Assembly (NCBI GenBank): GCA_003864495.1
Contig: ML133411.1
Location: 1,015,237 to 1,079,236, forward strand
DNA length: 64,000 bases
Direction of reading: 5' to 3'
Source: Nemopilema nomurai
Taxonomy: Eukaryota > Cnidaria > Scyphozoa > Rhizostomeae > Rhizostomatidae
How positions within the stretch are numbered: the stretch's first letter is position 1; each line of letters begins with the position of its first letter. Both the position numbers and the translations under genes were made by a program. This document shows positions 46,101 through 56,127 of the stretch, piece after piece. The notes below the pieces were generated by a model that was not told where the DNA came from, searched no databases, and saw only the letters and a list, made by a program, of their open reading frames with translations.

Positions 46101-48937
46101 ATCAGTGTTGTGGAAACCTTCGAGTCACTCTATATTGCTACAAATGTTTTACAATTACTTTAACAGTGCACAGGAGTACCACCCTAACGCTAGCAACATA
46201 ACTCGAAATATCAGTTGAGTAGATTGCTGTCAAGCAAGAGTTGGACTGTAAGGAAAATAGGTAAGATGATCAATCACAGTATCGAACGTATTGCTGAAAT
46301 AGCCAAAAGTAGGAGTCCTTTAAAGGCATTCCATGCCCTTTAAAGAATTAAATCTCAATTTACATTAAAAACCCAAGTACTCTAGCATTTTCGGACAACC
46401 AGGATTAAGTTTGCGTGGAGGGAATATTAAGGCGACCAAAGGTAAGGCAGCTGAAAGTAGAATAATACAAATGCCATGTTGATATCAGCAGGAATACATA
46501 CACATTAAATAGGTGTTTCTCCGCTTAGAAGTTCCATGTACAGAAAAAACTGATCAAACGAAAAAGCATGCTGGGCAGAAGAAGGTGCAAATCTTCATGG
46601 GCTTTGCAAAGTCGAGAATAAATATTAACGTAAATGCGGTAGCCTGGCTGCAAGATGCATTATTACAGAAAACAGGTATCAATATGAAATATTTAGGAAT
46701 TGAAAATTCTAAGTAATACACAGATGGATGAAGAGGTTCTTAATGATAGGTCTCATCAGTGTTTTGGAAACCTTCGAGTCACTCTATATTGCTACAAATG
46801 TTTTACAATTACTTTAACAGTGCACAGGAGTACCACCCTAACGCTAGCAACATAACTCGAAATATCAGTTGAGTAGATTGCTGCCAAGCAAGAGTTGGAC
46901 TGTAAGGAAAATAGGTCAGATGATCAATCACAGTATCGAACGTATTGCGAAATAGCCAAAAGTAGGAGTCCTTTAAAGGCATTCCATGCCCTTTAAAGAA
47001 TTAAATCTCAATTTACATTAAAAACCCAAGTACTCTAGCATTTTCGGACAACAGGATTAAGTTTACGTGGAGGGAATATTAAGGCGACCAAAGGTAAGGC
47101 AGCTGAAAGTAGAATAATACAAATGCCATGTTGATATCAGCAGGAATACATATACATTAAATAGGTGTTTCTCCGCTTAGAAGTTCCATGTACAGAAAAA
47201 ACTGATCAAACGAAAAAGCATGCTGGGCAGAAGAAGGTGCAAATCTTCATGGGCTTTGCAAAGTCGAGAATAAATATTAACGTAAATGCGGTGCCTGGCT
47301 GCAAGATGCATTATTACAGAAAACAGGTATCAATATGAAATATTTAGGAATTGAAAATTCTAAGTAATACATAGATGGATGAAGAGCTTCTTAATGATAG
47401 GTCTCATCAGTGTTTGGAAACCTTCGAGTCACTCATATTGCTACAAATGTTTTACAATTACTTTAACAGTGCACAGGAGTACCACCCTAACGCTAGCAAC
47501 ATAACTCGAAATATCAGTTGAGTAGATTGCTGCCAAAGCAAGTTGGACTGTAAGGAAAATAGGTCAGATGATCAATCACAGTATCGAACGTATTGCTGAA
47601 ATAGCCAAAAGTAGGAGTCCTTTAAAGGCATTCCATGCCCTTTAAAGAATTAAATCTCAACTTACATTAAAACCCAAGTACTCTAGCATTTTCGGACAAG
47701 CCAGGATTAAGTTTGCGTGGAGGGAATATTAAGGCGACCAAAGGTAAGGCAGCTGAAAGTAGAATAATACAAATGCCATCTTGATATCAGCAGGAATACA
47801 TATACATTAAATAGGTGTTTCTCCGCTTAGAAGTTCCATGTACAGAAAAAACTGATCAAACGAAAAAGCATGCTGGGCAGAAGAAGGTGCAAATCTTCAT
47901 GGGCTTTGCAAAGTCGAGAATAAATATTAACGTAAATGCGGTGGCCTGGCTGCAAGATGCATTATTACAGAAAACAGGTATCAATATGAAATATTTAGGA
48001 ATTGAAAATTCTAAGTAATACACAGATGGATGAAGAGGTTCTTAATGATAGGTCTCATCAGTGTTTGGAAACCTTCGAGTCACTCCATATTGCTACAAAT
48101 GTTTTACAATTACTTTAACAGTGCACAGGAGTACCACCCTAACGCTAGCAACATAACTCGAAATATCAGTTGAGTAGATTGCTGCCAAGCAAGAGTTGGA
48201 CTGTAAGGAAAATAGGTCAGATGATCAATCACAGTATCGAACGTATTGCTGAAATAGCCAAAAGTAGGAGTCCTTTAAAGGCATTCCATGCCCTTTAAAG
48301 AATTAAATCTCAACTTACATTAAGAACCCAAGTACTCTAGCATTTTCGGACAAGAAGGTTTAACTTTACAAGGAGGGAATATTAAGGTGATCAAAGGTAA
48401 GGCAGCTGAAAGTAGAATAATACAAATGCCATCTTGATATCAGCAGGAATACATATACATTAAATAGGTGTTTCTCCGCTTAGAAGTTCCATGTACAGAA
48501 AAAACTGATCAAACGAAAAAGCATGCTGGGCAGAAGAAGGTGCAAATCTTCATGGGCTTTGCAAAGTCGAGAATAAATATTAACGTAAATGCGGTGGCCT
48601 GGCTGTAAGATGCATTATTACAGAAAACAGGTATCAATATGAAATATTTAGGAATTGAAAATTCTAAGTAATACACAGATGGATGAAGAGGTTCTTAATG
48701 ATAGGTCTCATCAGTGTTTTGGAAACCTTCGAGTCACTCCATATTGCTACAAATGTTTTACAATACTTTAACAGTGCACAGGAGTACCACCCTAACGCTA
48801 GCAACATAACTCGAAATACCAGTTGAGTAGATTGCTGCCAAGCAAGAGTTGGACTGTCAGGTAAATAGGTCAGATGATCAATCACAGTATCGAACGTATT
48901 GCTGAAATAGCCAAAAGTAGGAGTCCTTTAAAGGCAT
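40172..48937. repeat. 654-bp tandem satellite array, left block
   Basis: Units recur at about 40179, 40849, 41513, 42167, 42821, 43475, 44129, 44783, 45436, 46090, 46744, 47395, 48049 and 48699 (marker ATGATAGGTCTCATCAGTGT or variant). The period is close to 654 bp. The first two units are clearly diverged; the central units are almost identical; the last few differ slightly. Each unit contains a near-perfect 28-bp palindrome (CTTTAAAGGCAT, 3-4 bp, ATGCCCTTTAAAG) and a 67-codon frame that starts on GTG behind a TAG and is interrupted in the edge units, so I do not call it a gene. Confidence 0.97.
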
Positions 48938-49141
48938 TTTCGCGAACTATCGTAGAAGCACGAAAACAAAATAACTCACATTTAAAACCAACAAAATCGA
49001 AAACTTCACGCCATCTACAAAACTTTCACTCCTCTTCTCACCACGCGGTTTTTAACTAATTTGCATTATAATGCCAACAAAACAGAAATCTAAGGTCCCG
49101 GATAAAAGTCTAACGTTCAAAACAAAATCATGTTTCTGACA
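48938..49141 (-). repeat. BEL/Pao 3' LTR
   Basis: 204 bp, about 98 percent identical to the 5' LTR by eye count of four differences. Preceded, in element orientation, by the G-rich tract. Confidence 0.93.
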
Positions 49142-49179
49142 CACTCCCCCCATTTGACGTCCGAAAAGGCGTCAAATGT

Positions 49180-49542
49180 TTAATCATCAGCAAGTTCTCT
49201 CTCTTTATCACGAAATGTCTCTCTAATTGTCTCTATCGCAATTGTAGCTGATTTCCTCCTTGGTCTGAACTCCTTCGCTTGTACATTAAGTTGTGCATTC
49301 TCTTTATCGTTCACTCTTGCCTCGGTCGTCTTGTGTTCCTCGTCACATGCTAGCTCCAGAGGGTATAACATTTGCACTGCCCTCTCTATTCTTGTTTTCT
49401 TTGATCTTAGCCTAGCTGCTCTGACAATGTTATCATTTCCCTTTATAAGACTCTCAACTACTCCAATTGCCCATCCGCCTATTCTTTGCTTCACCCTTGA
49501 TGAGAACAACATCTCCCACTGATATTTGGTTTTCCTTCCCAT
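49180..49542 (-). pseudogene. BEL/Pao pol C-terminal domain (DUF5641 type)
   Basis: Contains GGWAIGVVESLIKGNDNIVR, RLRSKKTRIERAVQMLYPLE, the beta-rich C-terminal domain characteristic of BEL/Pao integrases, plus a basic tail. It is displaced from the integrase frame by another frame change near 49515. The natural stop is at 49180, 40 bp from the 3' LTR. Confidence 0.85.
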
Positions 49543-49699
49543 GATGCACTAGATTATGCTTCTCTCTTAGAGCTTTGACATACTCATTGGACCACCGCGT
49601 CCATATGTTTTCTTTGCATCGCTCAAGATATTTAGCTCGTTTTCTTAAATCTCCATCCTTGATCGCCTCAGTATCCTCTTGTAGTAGAACGTTATTACT

Positions 49700-50350
49700 T
49701 CATAGCATCATGACATTGGGTGTAAGCTCTGGCATTTGGATATCCTCCACGTAACATAATGGCCGATTGTTCAGGATTGTCTCTACGTCGAGCATAACTT
49801 CTTTGAGCTCTGGAAGCTTTAGGTTTGCTTGTCTGATGACCTTGTAAAGAGACTGCTTTACAAGTCCGATTATTCTTTCAAACTGGCCGCCCCACCACGG
49901 AGCATTGCTTAAGTTGAATGTCCATTTGATGTCATTCCTTGCCAGATAATCGTTGATTCTCTCACTCTTCAACATGGCTTTTAGCTTCTCAGCGCCTGAA
50001 ATAAACGTCTTAGCATTGTCTGAATATATGTTGGAAGGTCTACCGCGTCTTGCAATCCACCCTTTCAGGCATGGAATGAACTGCTCTACTGTCATGTCGG
50101 TGACAACCTCAATGTATACAGCTCGAGTGAGGCTGCAGGCAAACAAAAGAACATATGCTTTCTTCTCTATCGCTTTCCCACACCTGTATCGGATTGGCCC
50201 TGCGTAGTCAACGCCGATCACCTCAAATGGCCTACTCCCCCCAGTTCTGTCCTTTGGTAGAATCCCAGGTGGTGGACTGTTGAATGCTCTTGCATGAAAT
50301 CTCTTGCATCCTGCACACTTGAATCTCAATTTCTTTACAAGCTTTCGCAA
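49700..50350 (-). pseudogene. BEL/Pao integrase catalytic domain
   Basis: The frame continues pol after the frameshift. It starts with the second half of the zinc domain (RFKCAGCKRFHA), then the catalytic core with FEVIGVDYAGPI (first Asp), SNIYSDNAKTFISG (second Asp) and WGGQFERIIGLVKQSL (Glu): all three acidic residues are present. A TGA follows TPNVMML at the end, and the same frame stays open beyond it to about 49520, so the stop is probably a lesion. Confidence 0.9.
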
Positions 50351-53282
50351 CCTTGGTACCCAAAACCTCTCGTACTCTTGACATTGTCATGCTGACTCCC
50401 CCGTGACCTGTGCTTATGTGAGAATCCATCACCAGCTTTTCTGTGAACAGTGTGTCTGAAGGTAGGTAAATAGGGCACTGTCCCTGAATCCGTCCTCTGC
50501 ACTCTAATATCCCCTCATCATTCTTCTGGATGTTTAGCTTGTGTTCATCTTCTTTGAAACTGTCATTGCTCTTTGCTCTACTATGTACTCGCTTTACCCA
50601 CTGGGTTATCTGCTCTTGGATTTCAGGGGTAGATAATGGGCCTTTGATTCTGCTTGCTTTCTTTGCTTGTGTATTTCTGATAAATCTGACGATCCATGCT
50701 GTGACCCTCATCGCCTTCCAGTACTCGAATCTCTCTAATACTTCATCCAGCTCATTTTTGACAGGATATGCAACTCTCAGAATCTCCTTGATTAGTTTGG
50801 ACTCCCTCTCTGTGTCTTCACTTGGAGATGTGACAATATCTGTTGGCCAGTCTTGTTTGGTTGCAAGCCATGATGGTCCTTGGAACCACTTTGGATCAAT
50901 GCAACTGGCAAGGCAACCTCTGCTCCCAATATCTGCAGGATTGTCATTTGTTGGTACATGTCGCCATGAGATGTAATCCTTCATCTGAATTTGCTTCACT
51001 CGGTTGTGCACAAACTGTTTATAGTTCCCTTGTCCTCTCACACAATGAAGGGCCACAGTGCTGTCTAGCCAGCCAGCACAAGATTTTACTGGCTGTCCTT
51101 TAAGTGCTTGTTTCACATTATCGATGAGATTTGCGGCCATCTGACCTGAGATTAGTTCTAGCCTAGGAATGGAAAGTCCCTTTTTTGCAAGTCTTGACTT
51201 TGATACTAACAGCCCTTGGTTAATGCCCGAATCTTGTTCTACCACAGCGTAAACAGCTGCTGAAACCCCATTGCCACTTGCATCACCGAATGCATGTAAA
51301 TCTATGCCTTTGACCGACTCTTTCGCTGGGGTCACGCTTCGTGGTATTTGTATTCTCTCAGGTAATGACTTGATGAATCTTTGCCATCTTTTTTGTAACT
51401 GGTCTGTTATCTCTTCATCCCATGATAATCCTTCTTCACATATGTCTCGGTATATTATCTTCCCTGTGAGGAGTACTGAAAGAACTGTCCTTTTTGTAAC
51501 TCTGTCTGGCATCTCTGGAAAACTGATTGCTAGGGTGTCTTCCCTTTTGTCCCATGCTAACCCCAACAGCTTTGTCTCATCACTAGTTGTACCAACTTGT
51601 TGCTTGGCATACGTTTGGCTTGAGGCTTTGCATTGATATATTTCCTCTTGGAAACTCTCTAGAGATCGATCGTTTGAGTGCCATTTGTGCAACTCGAACC
51701 CTGCTGCATTGAAAATCTTCACTGTTTTTCTATTTAATTCCTCTAGTTCCTCTGGTCTGTTTGCTGATAACAGCAGGTCATCAACGTAGATGTTTTGTCG
51801 AATTTTTTCAACTTCCTCTGGGTATTCACTCTCCTTACTGTGGAGGAGCTGCTCAATGGTCCCTCCTAAAAGAAACGACAATTGGGACAATCCAAATAAG
51901 ACTCGTGTGAAACGAAGAGTCTCTTTTCTGTTCCGGTCCATGTCTGTCACCCAATGAAATCGCAGGACATCCCGCTCGGCCTCTCTCACTCTTATCTGTA
52001 GGAACGCTTGTTTCATGTCTCCGGCTAATGTTATTGGTCTGCTCCGATTTCTGACTAAAATGTCCCAAATGAGATTTTGCGTTGGGGGTCCTGTTTCTAG
52101 GCAATCATTCAAGGATGCCACACTGCTACTTGTCTTGGCCGATGCGTCAAAAACTATCCTGATCTTGGTGGTTTCTGCTGATTCTCTTATGACTGGTTTG
52201 TGTGGGAGATAAAATGCTCTTCCTGTTGGCTCCTGGTCCACCACTTCTACAATGCCTTTCTCTTTCTGGTCTTGAATAATCTGGTCATACTTCATGTAGA
52301 GATCTGGATCCCTTTCTAATCTGTTGATAAGCTTTTCTAGACGAGCTAGACTCCCTGCTTTATTGTCTGGTAAATGTGGACAATCTCCTTTCCACAACAA
52401 GCCTGTTTCAAAGAACCCCTCAGGTTTCTGCTCTAATTGCTCCGCGAACTCCCCAAAGACTGACTGATTTCCCACCTGTCTCTCTCCTAATCCTAAAATG
52501 TCAAGGCTGCAGAGCTTGCCGTAATCTACTCTTGATGAACCGGCAAAGAACAAATGTTCTGTTTCTACCTCTGATCCTGGCGAAATGATTGTCCATCCAA
52601 ACTTTGTTAACTCTCCTACTGGCTCTCCTGGTTTTCCTAGCCTCGGTTTTGTTTCTGTCTTAATCTTAGCATACTCTGAAGCACCTATAATTAGATGGAT
52701 AGGTAGCTCTGCTTTATCATCCATGTCATCCATCTCTACTCCATTTAGATGCTGATACCTTCTTAAGATCTCTGCGTACTCTGGATTTGTCAGTGATAAT
52801 AACAGCTCTCTCTCTACTTTACTGACAGATACTCCCAACTTGAAATTGCCTCTCAGGTTCTTGACCTCTACACTATAGATGTCAATTCTCTTGTTTGCCG
52901 TTGCCATCATCATGTCTATTTGACGATACTCCCTTGTCACTGGTATAATCTTGAGAATATCAACCAGCTTTGATGATATGTATGAGCTGCCTGCTCCTGT
53001 GTCCAGCAGCGCTCTGCATGTTATCCCGTTTACCTTCACTACCACCACTGGGTAAATTATTCCTTGTGCCCCTGTGGCCAACATCACCTGGTTTGGCTGG
53101 CTGGTCTTACTATCACTTGACTTTTTGTCACATACGGATGTATGGTGTCTGCTGTGACAATTTCTACATCCGCTTTTCACTTGACACTCAGCGGCACGAT
53201 AATTCGAGCCAGTACAATTGAAACATAATCTCTTCTGGCGTAAAATGTTTCTCCTTTTCTCAACTTCCTGGACTTTGTTACA
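50232..53282 (-). pseudogene. BEL/Pao pol: protease, reverse transcriptase, RNase H, start of integrase
   Basis: Same phase as gag; open from the codon after the TAG. In order: CCHC-type knuckles (CFNCTGSNYRAAEC, CRNCHSRHHTSVC); retropepsin-like protease with ALLDTGAGSSYIS; reverse transcriptase with YVDDLLLSANR as the catalytic YxDD box; RNase H-like part with DLHAFGDASGNGV; and the first half of the integrase zinc domain (DSHISTGHGG). Near 50365-50375 the frame changes, so the tail to 50232 is out of frame and the integrase continues in the frame ending at 49700. Expected product is the polyprotein for reverse transcription in virus-like particles. Confidence 0.92.
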
Positions 53283-54443
53283 CTAATATGACGTATGACC
53301 AGTCTCCTCACAATAAACACAGGGCCTTGATTTGAAATAATATTGCTTGGCTTGAAACATCTTCTCTTGCTTCTTAAATCTGGGTTTATTCATCTCTGTA
53401 AAATTAGGCCCTGCCCCCCTATCATCCAAGGGAATGGGATTTATCTCGGTCCATCTCCGTAGTGCATCTACTAACTGCGGGAAACTCCAATTTTGCCAGC
53501 TATCATCAGTGCGCACAAGGTCTGACTTGATACCCTCCAATTTATCTAAGGTTGCGCGTGCAAACCCGTTTACTTCACTCAACTTTCCCATAGACTCTAG
53601 GGCTTGGACACTAATAAGTAATTTTGCATGAAAATCATGGACTTTGCTTGAATTAGCCCCCTTAATAACCGGCAGAGATGTTAGGTTTTGGACGTACGCA
53701 TTAATTACTTCACTTGATTTGCCATAAGTTGACTTAAGAATATGCTTAGCTCTTTCATAACCCTCTGTTGTGAAGGGTAACCCCTCAATATGCACTCGCA
53801 CCTTTGGCAACAAAAGTTCTTTCAGATACGAGAATTTTGCTACTGCATCTATGTTTACCCTGTCTATTTCTGCCTCAAATTGGTTCCAGAATCTGAACCA
53901 ATCAATGTGAGTGCCTTGAAATTTGGAGATAATCAATTTAGGAAGCTTTACCTTGCTTGATGCCTCACCCCCTACGCTTGTTGATGACTTAGGCCCTTGC
54001 TTTGTCTCCTCCAATTTTCGCTCTTGTTTGATTCTTTCCTGGAATTTTGCCTGTTCAAACTCTGCTTCCTGCGCGAACAGCTTCTGTTTGGCCAACAACA
54101 AGACCTTTTCTTCCTCACTCCGATCATTCTGCTTTATTTCTGTCAAAACTCCCTTTAATTCGGCGATAACAGGCTCAAATTCCTTGATTTTCTCACTGAT
54201 TTTGTTGCTCCACAAACGAACTTCTGTTGGTTCGACCTCATCCTCTAGTTTTAATTCTTGTACCTCACATTTCAAGTCATGAATCTCGGTAATCTTTTTC
54301 TCGTATATTCCCAGTTGTCTCTCGATTGACACTTTGTCCTTTCTTGATAAAATCTCGTTGGTTTCCCCACTGATAAATTCGAGAAGACGGGTTTTCCCCT
54401 GGATTTTCTTCTCGAGGCTCTCAAGTTCCGCTGTGTTCGCCAT
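53283..54443 (-). CDS. BEL/Pao gag-like protein (DUF1759 type)
   Basis: The ATG at 54443 lies about 55 bp inside the 5' LTR. The first 170 residues are coiled-coil-like and rich in Glu/Lys; about residues 170-340 match the DUF1759 gag domain of BEL/Pao (KLPKLIISKFQGTHIDWFRF, WNQFEAEID, EGYERAKHILKSTYGKSSEV). The end enters a zinc knuckle (CVYCEETGH) but meets TAG at 53283-53285, exactly four positions past the His, where the last Cys follows. The reading frame is otherwise continuous into pol. The stop is either a readthrough signal separating gag from pol or a nonsense mutation. Confidence 0.9.
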   Translation of the reverse strand: MANTAELESLEKKIQGKTRLLEFISGETNEILSRKDKVSIERQLGIYEKKITEIHDLKCEVQELKLEDEVEPTEVRLWSNKISEKIKEFEPVIAELKGVLTEIKQNDRSEEEKVLLLAKQKLFAQEAEFEQAKFQERIKQERKLEETKQGPKSSTSVGGEASSKVKLPKLIISKFQGTHIDWFRFWNQFEAEIDRVNIDAVAKFSYLKELLLPKVRVHIEGLPFTTEGYERAKHILKSTYGKSSEVINAYVQNLTSLPVIKGANSSKVHDFHAKLLISVQALESMGKLSEVNGFARATLDKLEGIKSDLVRTDDSWQNWSFPQLVDALRRWTEINPIPLDDRGAGPNFTEMNKPRFKKQEKMFQAKQYYFKSRPCVYCEETGHTSY

Positions 54444-54496
54444 ATCTCACTGTTTCTCGTCTCTTGGGCTCATATCTCCCATCTGGGGTACCACTG

Positions 54497-54700
54497 TTTC
54501 GCGAACTATCATAGAAGCACGAAAACAAAATAACTCACATTTAAAACCAACAAAATCGAAAACTTCACGCCATCTACAAAACTTTCACTCCTCCTCTCAC
54601 CACGCGGTTTTTAACTAATTTGCATAATAATGCCAACAAAACAGAAATCTAAGGTCCCGGATAAAAGTCTAACGTTCAAAACAAAATCATGTTTTTGACA
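54497..54700 (-). repeat. BEL/Pao 5' LTR
   Basis: 204 bp, upstream LTR in element orientation. It carries the promoter in this element class; no TATA box is obvious to me. Confidence 0.93.
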
Positions 54701-55628
54701 GCATTCCATGCCCTATAAAGAATTAAATCTCAACTTACATTAGAAACCCAAGTACTCTAGCATTTTCGGACAAGCAGGATTAAGTTTACGTGGAGGAAAT
54801 AATAAGGTGACCAAAGGTAAGGCAGCTGAAAGTAGAATAATACAAATGCCATGTTGATATCAGCAGGAATACATATACATTAAATAGGTGTTTCTCCACT
54901 TAGAAGTTCCATGTACAGAAAAAACTGATAAAACGAAAAAGCACGCTGGGCAGAAGAAGGTGCAAATCTTCATGGGCTTTGCAAAGTCGAGAATAAATAT
55001 TAACGTTAATGCGGTGGCCTGGCTGCAAGATGCATTATTACAGAAAACAGGTATCAATATGAAATATTTAGGAATCGAAAATTCTAAGTAATACATAGAT
55101 GGATGAAGAGCTTCTTAATGATAGGTCTCATCAGTGTCGTGGAAACCTTCGAGTCACTCCATATTGCTACAAATGTTTTACAATTACTTTAACAGTGCAC
55201 AGGAGTACCACCCTAACGCTAGCAACATAACTCGAAATATCAGTTGAGTAGATTGCTGCCAAGCAAGAGTTGGACTGTAAGGAAAATAGGTCAGATGATC
55301 AATCACAGTATCGAACGTATTGCTGAAATAGCCAAAAGTAGGAGTCCTTTAAAGGCATTTCATGCCCTTTAAGGAATTAAATCTCAACTTACATTAAAAA
55401 CCCAAGTACTCTGGCATTTTCGGACAAGCATGATTAAGTTTACGTGGAGGGAATAATAAGGTGACCAAAGGTACGGCAGCTGAAAGTAAAATAATACAAA
55501 TGCCATGTTGATATCAGCAGGAATACATATACATTAAATAGGTGTTTCTCCGCTTAGAAGTTCCAGGTACAGAAAAAACTGATCAAACGAAAAAGCATGC
55601 TGGGCAGAAGAAGGTGCAAATCTTCATG
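54701..55628. repeat. 654-bp tandem satellite array, right block
   Basis: This continues the unit broken at 48937: 48699-48937 plus 54705-55118 add up to one 653-bp unit. A further partial unit runs from 55119 and stops at about 55628 within the GTGCAAATCTTCATGG segment, where unrelated coding-like sequence begins. Together with the left block the array is about 9.7 kb, nearly 15 units. Confidence 0.95.
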
Positions 55629-56032
55629 GTGATGGTGCCAATGCCGATGGGGATTATGCCTATCAAGTCGAGAATGCTCCTTTGGCCAAATCTGCCAGAA
55701 AAATGGAGGTGTACAAAACAAACCAATTGATTGAAACAGCAATCACTGGTCTTAACAAGCCAAAGGAACCATGTTACCCAGCAGGAAACATCTCAAAAAC
55801 TGCTGACCAACTATTTGCGGAGATGATAGGAAAGCAGCTGGAGTCCATCAATGAAGGTCAAATAAAGGATTTCCTCAAGATGGAGATTCAAAAGCTTGTG
55901 TTTGAAACCAAGTATTGTGCTCCAAGAAATAACATTTTTCACTCTGTACCCAGCAGCTTCCGTCAAGCAAGAAATTTTGGCAATCATTTAAAAGCAATGT
56001 CTCCTTCTTATGGTACACTTGTTGGCCAGTAA
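55629..56032 (+). pseudogene. Coding-like fragment with BESS-like motif, fused to satellite edge
   Basis: In the frame ending at 56032, DGANADGDYAYQVENAPLAK leads into KTADQLFAEMIGKQLESINE and LKMEIQKLVFETKY. The last part resembles a BESS motif (hydrophobic helix pair ending K-I-Q-x-L-x-F/Y-E), a protein-interaction module found at the C-terminus of MADF proteins. The N-terminal part is cut at the satellite boundary at about 55628. A good GTAAGC donor lies at about 56028, so the stop may be intronic. The short match AAGTCGAGAAT near the junction also occurs in the satellite unit. Confidence 0.4.
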
Positions 56033-56053
56033 GCTCAGTTGCCATCTACATAT

Positions 56054-56065
56054 AGGGTCGTTTCA
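56054..56065 (+). repeat. Left terminal inverted repeat of the ISL2EU-like element
   Basis: AGGGTCGTTTCA, exact inverted match to 61315-61326. Confidence 0.88.
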
Positions 56066-56090
56066 AAAACAACAACAAAACTATTTTTAA

Positions 56091-56105
56091 GCGCATGCGC
56101 AAAAC
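56091..56105 (+). promoter_or_regulatory. NRF1-type palindrome before the YqaJ gene
   Basis: GCGCATGCGC is the full NRF1 consensus palindrome, 28 bp before the ATG at 56128 and 37 bp inside the element end. The following AAAAC is also shared with the Myb gene start at 12570. Probable core promoter by inference. Confidence 0.45.
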
Positions 56106-56127
56106 GCTGGTGGGCAAGAAAACAACA

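Larger units (their letters stand above)
48938..54700 (-). mobile_element. BEL/Pao LTR retrotransposon, full length, minus orientation
   Basis: Two 204-bp LTRs (48938-49141 and 54497-54700) differ at only about four positions by eye and bound a minus-strand gag-pol. GCAT flanks both ends (48934-48937 and 54701-54704), a 4-bp target duplication (5 bp GCATT if the ambiguous T is counted). LTR ends read TGTCA on the minus strand at the 5' side. A primer-binding site starting TGG (complement of 54491-54493) follows the 5' LTR, and a G-rich polypurine tract (complement of 49142-49155) precedes the 3' LTR. It lies inside a satellite unit. The coding region has four interruptions (see gag and pol entries). 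Confidence 0.96.

Noticed and set aside
50530..53221. Several plus-strand frames of 60-150 codons
   Set aside because: Shadows of the BEL pol gene on the minus strand.
41284..55091. A 67-codon frame repeated in most satellite units, as a possible protein gene family
   Set aside because: It starts on GTG directly behind a TAG, has only an internal ATG, is broken by stops in the first unit and near 48606, and its conservation is fully explained by homogenisation of the array.
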